DNA of 27,402 nt, from the NCBI GenBank assembly GCA_023150215.1, contig JAKLLJ010000007.1, forward strand, positions 1 through 27,402, given 5' to 3'. A program made the position numbers and the translations under genes. Position 1 is the first letter of the stretch; the number at the start of each line of letters is the position of its first letter. Source of the stretch: Thauera sp. GTDB lineage: Bacteria; Pseudomonadota; Gammaproteobacteria; Burkholderiales; Rhodocyclaceae. The notes below the pieces were generated by a model. It had not been told where the DNA came from, did not search any database, and worked only from the letters and a program-made list of their open reading frames with translations. Of this stretch, positions 23,554 through 27,402 are shown piece by piece.

Positions 23554-24162
23554 ATGCACTCCGGGTTCATCCTGCTCCTGTGGCTCGCGGCCGTGGCCAC
23601 GCTCCAATTCCTGTCGCCGACCGCGCTCGCCGTGGCGCTGGCGGGGTGTGCGCTCGCCGCGCTGGCGCTGGCGCGTGCGCGCACCGGACAGCTTGTAAGG
23701 CGGGTGCGCGTGTTGCTGCTCGCGATCACGATCCTGTTCGCCTGGTTCACCCCGGGTGAGGCGGCGCTGCTCGACTGGCCGCGTCTCGGTCCCACGCGCG
23801 AGGGGCTCGCGCTCGCCGCAGTGCATGCGGCGCGCTTGCTCGCCGTGGTGTGTGCGGTGGGGATCCTGCTCGAGCGCCTGCCCTTGGCGCGCCTGGTCGG
23901 CGGCCTCTACGCACTGGCACGCCCGCTGCGCGGGGTCGGGCTTGCCCCCGAGCGCCTTGCGCTGCGCCTGCTGCTGGTGCTGCGCTACGTCGAGAGCTCA
24001 CCGCGCGGCAGCGGGCCGGTGGACTGGAAGCGCTGGCTCGCCGATGAGCGCGAGGCCGATGTGGGTGCGCCGGTGGTGCTGCAACGCGAGCCGCTCGGCG
24101 TCGCCGAGGTGGTGCTCGCCTGCGCGCTGTTCGCGGCCCTGTTGTGGTGGAGCCTGAAATGA
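23554..24162 (+). CDS. CbiQ/EcfT-like membrane protein (ECF transporter T component family)
   Basis: Hydrophobic protein of 202 residues with about five predicted membrane segments. The stretch GLALAAVHAARLLAVVCAVGILLERLPLARLVGGLYALARPLRGVGL and the following LRLLLVLRYVE resemble the cytoplasmic coupling region of CbiQ/EcfT energy-coupling-factor proteins. No ECF ATPase (EcfA) or S component is nearby, so it is an orphan here. ATG 23554 has no clear ribosome site and lies 10 bases after a terminator; GTG at 23593 (residue 14) is an alternative but would shorten the first helix. The stop overlaps the truA ATG. The family call is moderate and the function is unknown. Confidence 0.62.
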   Translation: MHSGFILLLWLAAVATLQFLSPTALAVALAGCALAALALARARTGQLVRRVRVLLLAITILFAWFTPGEAALLDWPRLGPTREGLALAAVHAARLLAVVCAVGILLERLPLARLVGGLYALARPLRGVGLAPERLALRLLLVLRYVESSPRGSGPVDWKRWLADEREADVGAPVVLQREPLGVAEVVLACALFAALLWWSLK

Positions 24163-24956
24163 AACGGATCGTGCTCGGTCTCGAATATGCCGGCGACGCG
24201 TTCCGCGGCTGGCAGAGCCAGGCGCACGGGCGCACCGTGCAGGACGTGCTCGAGGCGGCGCTGGCGCAGATTGCTGCGGAGCCGGTTCGCCTGCACTGTG
24301 CCGGACGCACCGACGCTGGCGTTCATGCCAGCGTGCAGGTGGTCCACTTCGACACCCGTGCGCAGCGCCCGTCCTCGGCCTGGGTGCGCGGCGTCAATGC
24401 CTTGCTGCCGACCACGGTCGTGGTGCGTTGGTCAGCCGAGGTCGGCGATGACTTCCACGCCCGCTATCTCGCCTGCGAGCGCCAGTACCGCTACATCCTG
24501 CACAATGTGCCGACGCGGCCGGCGATGCTGGCCGGGCGGGTCGGGTGGTTCCACCCGCCCCTGGACGCGGAGCGGATGGCAGCGGCGGCCGCATGCCTGG
24601 TCGGCACGCACGACTTCTCGTCCTTCCGCGCTGCGGGTTGCCAGTCCAAGACGCCGGTGCGCGTCATGCGCGAGGCGCGGGTCACCCGCCAGGGCGAATA
24701 CCTGCTGTTCGATTTCCGTGCCAACGGCTTTCTCCACCACATGATCCGCAACCTGGTCGGCGCGCTGGTCTATGTCGGCAAGGGGCACTATCCGGTGGAA
24801 TGGATGCGCGCGCTGCTCGAGGCACGCGACCGCACGCGTGCGGCGCCGACCTTCCCGCCGGACGGGCTCTACCTGTGCGGCGTGGCCTATCCGCCGCGCT
24901 GGCCGCTCCCTGGCGATGGGCGTATCATCGCGCTGCCTCAGCTACCCCTCGTCTGA
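24159..24956 (+). CDS. truA: tRNA pseudouridine(38-40) synthase
   Basis: Isomerises uridines 38-40 in the anticodon arm of many tRNAs. The 265 residues match the TruA length. The catalytic Asp is Asp52 in CAGRTDAGVHASVQVVHF. Other landmarks are the start MKRIVLGLEYAGDAFRGWQSQ, FHARYLACERQYRYIL and FLHHMIRNLVGALVYVGKG. ATG 24159 was chosen for the ATGA overlap with the preceding stop and the GGAG at 24148-24151; GTG at 24144 is in frame but less likely. trpF begins directly after its stop, an order widely conserved in Proteobacteria. Confidence 0.96.
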   Translation: MKRIVLGLEYAGDAFRGWQSQAHGRTVQDVLEAALAQIAAEPVRLHCAGRTDAGVHASVQVVHFDTRAQRPSSAWVRGVNALLPTTVVVRWSAEVGDDFHARYLACERQYRYILHNVPTRPAMLAGRVGWFHPPLDAERMAAAAACLVGTHDFSSFRAAGCQSKTPVRVMREARVTRQGEYLLFDFRANGFLHHMIRNLVGALVYVGKGHYPVEWMRALLEARDRTRAAPTFPPDGLYLCGVAYPPRWPLPGDGRIIALPQLPLV

Positions 24957-25580
24957 ATGTCCCGTACCCGAATCAAGATCTGCGGCCTGACCCGTGCGCA
25001 GGACGTGCGCGCGGCCGTCGACAGCGGCGCCGACGCGATCGGCTTCGTGTTCTACCCGCCCAGCCCGCGTGCGGTCTCCATCGAGCAGGCCGCCGAACTC
25101 GTCGCCCTGCTGCCTCCCTTCGTCACCTCCGTCGGCCTGTTCGTCAATGCCGCGCCCGCCGAGGTCGAGGCGGTGCTCGAGCGCGTGCCGCTGCAACTTC
25201 TTCAGTTCCACGGTGACGAAGCACAAGCCGATTGCGCACGCCATGGCCGTTCCTGGATCAAGGCGGCGCGGATGCGGCCGGGGGTCGATCTGCTAGAATT
25301 CGCGGCTTCGCATCCGCGCGCCAGCGGCATCCTCGTCGACGCCTTCGTCGACGGCTATGGTGGCGGGGGCAAAACTTTCGACTGGACCTTGATCCCCGCA
25401 GGGTTTGCGCGCCCGCTCGTGCTGTCGGGCGGGCTCGACGCGGACAACGTGGTCGACGCCGTGCGTCGCGTTCGCCCATGGGCGGTGGATGTGTCGAGCG
25501 GGGTCGAGAGTGCCAAGGGAATCAAGGACGCGGAACAGATCGCCGCGTTCATCGCTGGAGTTCGACATGCAGATGGCTGA
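24957..25580 (+). CDS. trpF: Phosphoribosylanthranilate isomerase
   Basis: Amadori rearrangement of phosphoribosylanthranilate in tryptophan synthesis; a TIM barrel of 207 residues. Catalytic Cys9 is in RIKICGLTRAQDV and the catalytic Asp is in GILVDAFVDGYGGGGKTFDW. Phosphate-binding loops LSGGLDADNV and DVSSGVESAKGIKD close the barrel. The ATG immediately follows the truA stop (TGAATG), so translation is coupled. Its 3' end overlaps trpB by 14 bases. Confidence 0.96.
   Translation: MSRTRIKICGLTRAQDVRAAVDSGADAIGFVFYPPSPRAVSIEQAAELVALLPPFVTSVGLFVNAAPAEVEAVLERVPLQLLQFHGDEAQADCARHGRSWIKAARMRPGVDLLEFAASHPRASGILVDAFVDGYGGGGKTFDWTLIPAGFARPLVLSGGLDADNVVDAVRRVRPWAVDVSSGVESAKGIKDAEQIAAFIAGVRHADG
25292..25300 (+). 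promoter_or_regulatory. Possible internal promoter inside trpF for trpBA
   Basis: TGCTAGAAT is an extended -10 element (TG, one base, TAGAAT, five of six). It falls within trpF about 267 bases before trpB and uses CTA, a Leu codon rarely used in this GC-rich window. No clear -35 is visible. The same TGCTAGA core precedes fimV, and TGCTAGACT precedes aroC. Confidence 0.35.
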
Positions 25581-26778
25581 TACGCCTTACCAGTTTCCCG
25601 ATGCGAGCGGGCATTTCGGCCCTTATGGTGGTGTCTTCGTTTCCGAAACGCTGATGCCCGCGCTGGCCGAGTTGCGCGACGCCTACGCCGCCTGCCAGGC
25701 CGATCCGGCATTCGTCGCCGAGTTCGAGTACGAGCTCAAGCACTACGTCGGCCGCCCGAGCCCGATCTATCACGCCAAGCGCTGGTCGGGCCTGCTCGGC
25801 GGCGCGCAGATCTACCTCAAGCGCGAGGATCTCAATCACACCGGCGCGCACAAGGTGAACAACTGCATCGGCCAGGCGCTGGTGGCTCGCCGCATGGGCA
25901 AGCAGCGCGTGATCGCCGAGACCGGCGCCGGCCAGCATGGCGTCGCCACGGCCACCGTGGCCGCGCGCTATGGCATGGAGTGCGTGGTGTACATGGGGGC
26001 GGAAGACATCAAGCGCCAGGCCGCCAACGTCTACCGCATGAAGCTGCTCGGCGCCACCGTGGTGCCGGTCGAGTCCGGCTCGAAGACGCTGAAGGACGCG
26101 TTGAACGAGGCCATGCGTGACTGGGTCACCAACGTCGCCGACACCTTCTACATCATCGGCACCGTTGCCGGCCCGCATCCCTACCCGATGATGGTGCGCG
26201 ACTTCCAGTCGGTGATCGGCAAGGAATGCCTTGAGCAGATGCCCGAGATGACCGGTCGCCAGCCCGACTACGTGCTCGCCTGCGTGGGCGGCGGCTCGAA
26301 CGCGATGGGCATCTTCCATCCCTACATCGGCGTGCCGGGGGTCAGGCTCGTCGGCGTCGAAGCCGCCGGCGACGGCCTCGACACCGGCCGCCATTCGGCT
26401 TCGCTGACTGCCGGCCGCCCCGGTGTGCTGCACGGCAACCGTACCTACCTGCTGCAGGACGAGGACGGGCAGATCATCGAGACCCACTCGGTGTCGGCCG
26501 GCCTCGACTATCCCGGCGTCGGCCCCGAGCACGCCTGGCTCAAGGATACCTTGCGCGCCGAATACGTCGGCATCACCGACGCCGAGGCGCTCAAGGCCTT
26601 CCATGACCTGTGCCGGCTCGAAGGCATCATCCCGGCGCTGGAGTCCTCGCACGCACTGGCCTACGCCGCCAAGCTGGCGCCGACCCTGCCCAAGGACAAG
26701 ATCCTGCTGGTCAATCTCTCCGGCCGTGGCGACAAGGACATGCACACCGTTGCCGAGCGTTCCGGCCTTCAGTTCTGA
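25567..26778 (+). CDS. trpB: Tryptophan synthase beta subunit
   Basis: PLP enzyme that joins indole and serine to give tryptophan; works with TrpA as an alpha2-beta2 complex. 403 residues. The PLP lysine is Lys96 in KREDLNHTGAHKVNN. Other landmarks are AETGAGQHGVATATVAA, the PLP phosphate loop CVGGGSNAMGIF, and EGIIPALESSHALA near the C terminus. ATG 25567 has GGAG at 25557-25560 and overlaps the end of trpF; ATG 25573 is a possible alternative. Confidence 0.97.
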   Translation: MQMADTPYQFPDASGHFGPYGGVFVSETLMPALAELRDAYAACQADPAFVAEFEYELKHYVGRPSPIYHAKRWSGLLGGAQIYLKREDLNHTGAHKVNNCIGQALVARRMGKQRVIAETGAGQHGVATATVAARYGMECVVYMGAEDIKRQAANVYRMKLLGATVVPVESGSKTLKDALNEAMRDWVTNVADTFYIIGTVAGPHPYPMMVRDFQSVIGKECLEQMPEMTGRQPDYVLACVGGGSNAMGIFHPYIGVPGVRLVGVEAAGDGLDTGRHSASLTAGRPGVLHGNRTYLLQDEDGQIIETHSVSAGLDYPGVGPEHAWLKDTLRAEYVGITDAEALKAFHDLCRLEGIIPALESSHALAYAAKLAPTLPKDKILLVNLSGRGDKDMHTVAERSGLQF

Positions 26779-26785
26779 ACCTGTC

Positions 26786-26807
26786 GCGGGCCGCTGATGC
26801 GGCCCGC
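26786..26807 (+). other. Intercistronic hairpin between trpB and trpA
   Basis: Perfect 9-bp stem GCGGGCCGC/GCGGCCCGC with a TGAT loop in the 43-base trpB-trpA gap. No T-tract follows, so it is unlikely to end transcription. It may stabilise the mRNA or modulate trpA translation, as it stops 14 bases before the trpA ATG. Confidence 0.5.
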
Positions 26808-26821
26808 AGTGTGATCGAGAC

Positions 26822-27402
26822 ATGTCGAGAATCCAGACCGTTTTCCAGCGCCTGCAGGCCGAAGGCCGCAAGGCGCTGATCCCCTTCGTCACCGCCGGTT
26901 TTCCCGCGCCCGATCTCACCCTGCCGTTGATGAAGGCGCTGGTCGAGGGCGGCGCGGACATCATCGAACTCGGCGTGCCGTTCTCCGATCCGATGGCCGA
27001 CGGCCCCACCATCCAGCGCGCCTCCGAGCGCGCACTGGCGCAGGGCATGAGCCTGCGCAAGGTGCTCGAGCTGGTGCGTGCCTTCCGTGCCACCGGCGCC
27101 GACACGCCGGTCGTGCTCATGGGCTACGCCAACCCGATCGAGGCGATGGGGGCGGAACGCTTCGTCGCCGCCGCGCACGAGGCCGGCGTCGACGGCGTGC
27201 TGGTGGTCGACTATCCGCCCGAGGAGTGCGTGAGCTTTGCCGCCACTGCCAAGATGGGCGGCCTCGATCCCATCTTCCTGCTCGCGCCGACCTCGACCGA
27301 GCAGCGCTTTGCCGACGTGGGCCGTGCCGGCAGTGGCTACATCTACTACGTATCGCTGAAGGGCGTGACCGGCAGCGCCAAGCTCGATGTCGACGACGTC
27401 GC
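26822..27402 (+). CDS. trpA: Tryptophan synthase alpha subunit (3' end beyond window)
   Basis: Cleaves indole-3-glycerol phosphate to indole and glyceraldehyde-3-phosphate, passing indole to TrpB. The first 193 codons are visible, beginning MSRIQTVFQRLQAEGRKALI. Catalytic Glu49 and Asp60 are in the segment IIELGVPFSDPMADGP, at the same numbers as in E. coli TrpA. Later landmarks are LMGYANPIEAMG, GVLVVDYPPEE and GYIYYVSLKGVTG. The frame is open to base 27402 without a stop, so the window cuts the gene and not a mutation. GATCGAGA before the ATG gives only a weak ribosome site. Confidence 0.95.
   Translation, partial: MSRIQTVFQRLQAEGRKALIPFVTAGFPAPDLTLPLMKALVEGGADIIELGVPFSDPMADGPTIQRASERALAQGMSLRKVLELVRAFRATGADTPVVLMGYANPIEAMGAERFVAAAHEAGVDGVLVVDYPPEECVSFAATAKMGGLDPIFLLAPTSTEQRFADVGRAGSGYIYYVSLKGVTGSAKLDVDDV

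Noticed and set aside
1..27402. CRISPR array, phage, transposon, toxin-antitoxin or defence island
   Set aside because: I saw no regularly spaced direct repeats, transposase, integrase or defence-gene motifs. The window is a core metabolic region.

Overview
The window is a gene-dense, high-GC stretch of bacterial chromosome. Gene content, codon use and gene order (livHMGF, trxA-rho, leuC-entericidin-leuD-leuB-asd-fimV, truA-trpF-trpB-trpA) point to a betaproteobacterium, most likely Rhodocyclales of the Thauera/Azoarcus type. This placement is inference from gene order and protein resemblance; no database was searched. There are no IS elements, phage genes, CRISPR arrays, tRNAs or rRNAs that I can see.

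Layout: (1) 1-3282, a branched-chain amino acid-type ABC importer (livH, livM, livG, livF), with the first gene cut by the window edge. A hemerythrin-like protein and a strong terminator follow. (2) 4055-4909, a 3-hydroxybutyryl-CoA dehydrogenase, convergent with the trxA-rho pair on the minus strand (5054-6818); a long hairpin lies between the convergent ends. (3) 6819-8016, a divergent control region, then a seven-iron ferredoxin and a two-CBS-domain protein. (4) 8017-9921, a 243-base non-coding stretch packed with perfect hairpins, then fadD. (5) 9922-12209, a valine-rich leader peptide, an attenuator and ilvBN (acetolactate synthase isozyme I type). (6) 12379-15600, aroC, an MFS transporter and an M48 metalloprotease lipoprotein. 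(7) 15674-20148, leuC, a tiny entericidin-like lipoprotein, leuD, leuB and asd, closed by a textbook terminator. (8) 20348-23494, fimV and another strong terminator. (9) 23554-27402, an orphan CbiQ/EcfT-like membrane protein, then truA, trpF, trpB and a trpA that runs off the end.

Most of the window is amino acid metabolism: import (liv) and synthesis (ilvBN, leuCDB) of branched-chain amino acids, the shikimate/tryptophan branch (aroC, trpFBA) and the aspartate branch (asd). FadD and the 3-hydroxyacyl-CoA dehydrogenase belong to acyl-CoA metabolism.

I found no obviously new multi-gene system. The best candidate discovery is the unannotated leader peptide at 10021-10101. Its Val-rich C-terminal half resembles E. 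coli IvbL, and a mutually exclusive terminator/antiterminator pair follows it. Other items worth a second look are the five-hairpin intergenic element at 8051-8184, a Rho factor with an arginine-rich N-terminal extension started by TTG inside trxA, an extended -10 motif inside trpF, the inverted repeat framing the aroC promoter, and the orphan EcfT-like gene whose start codon follows a terminator almost directly.
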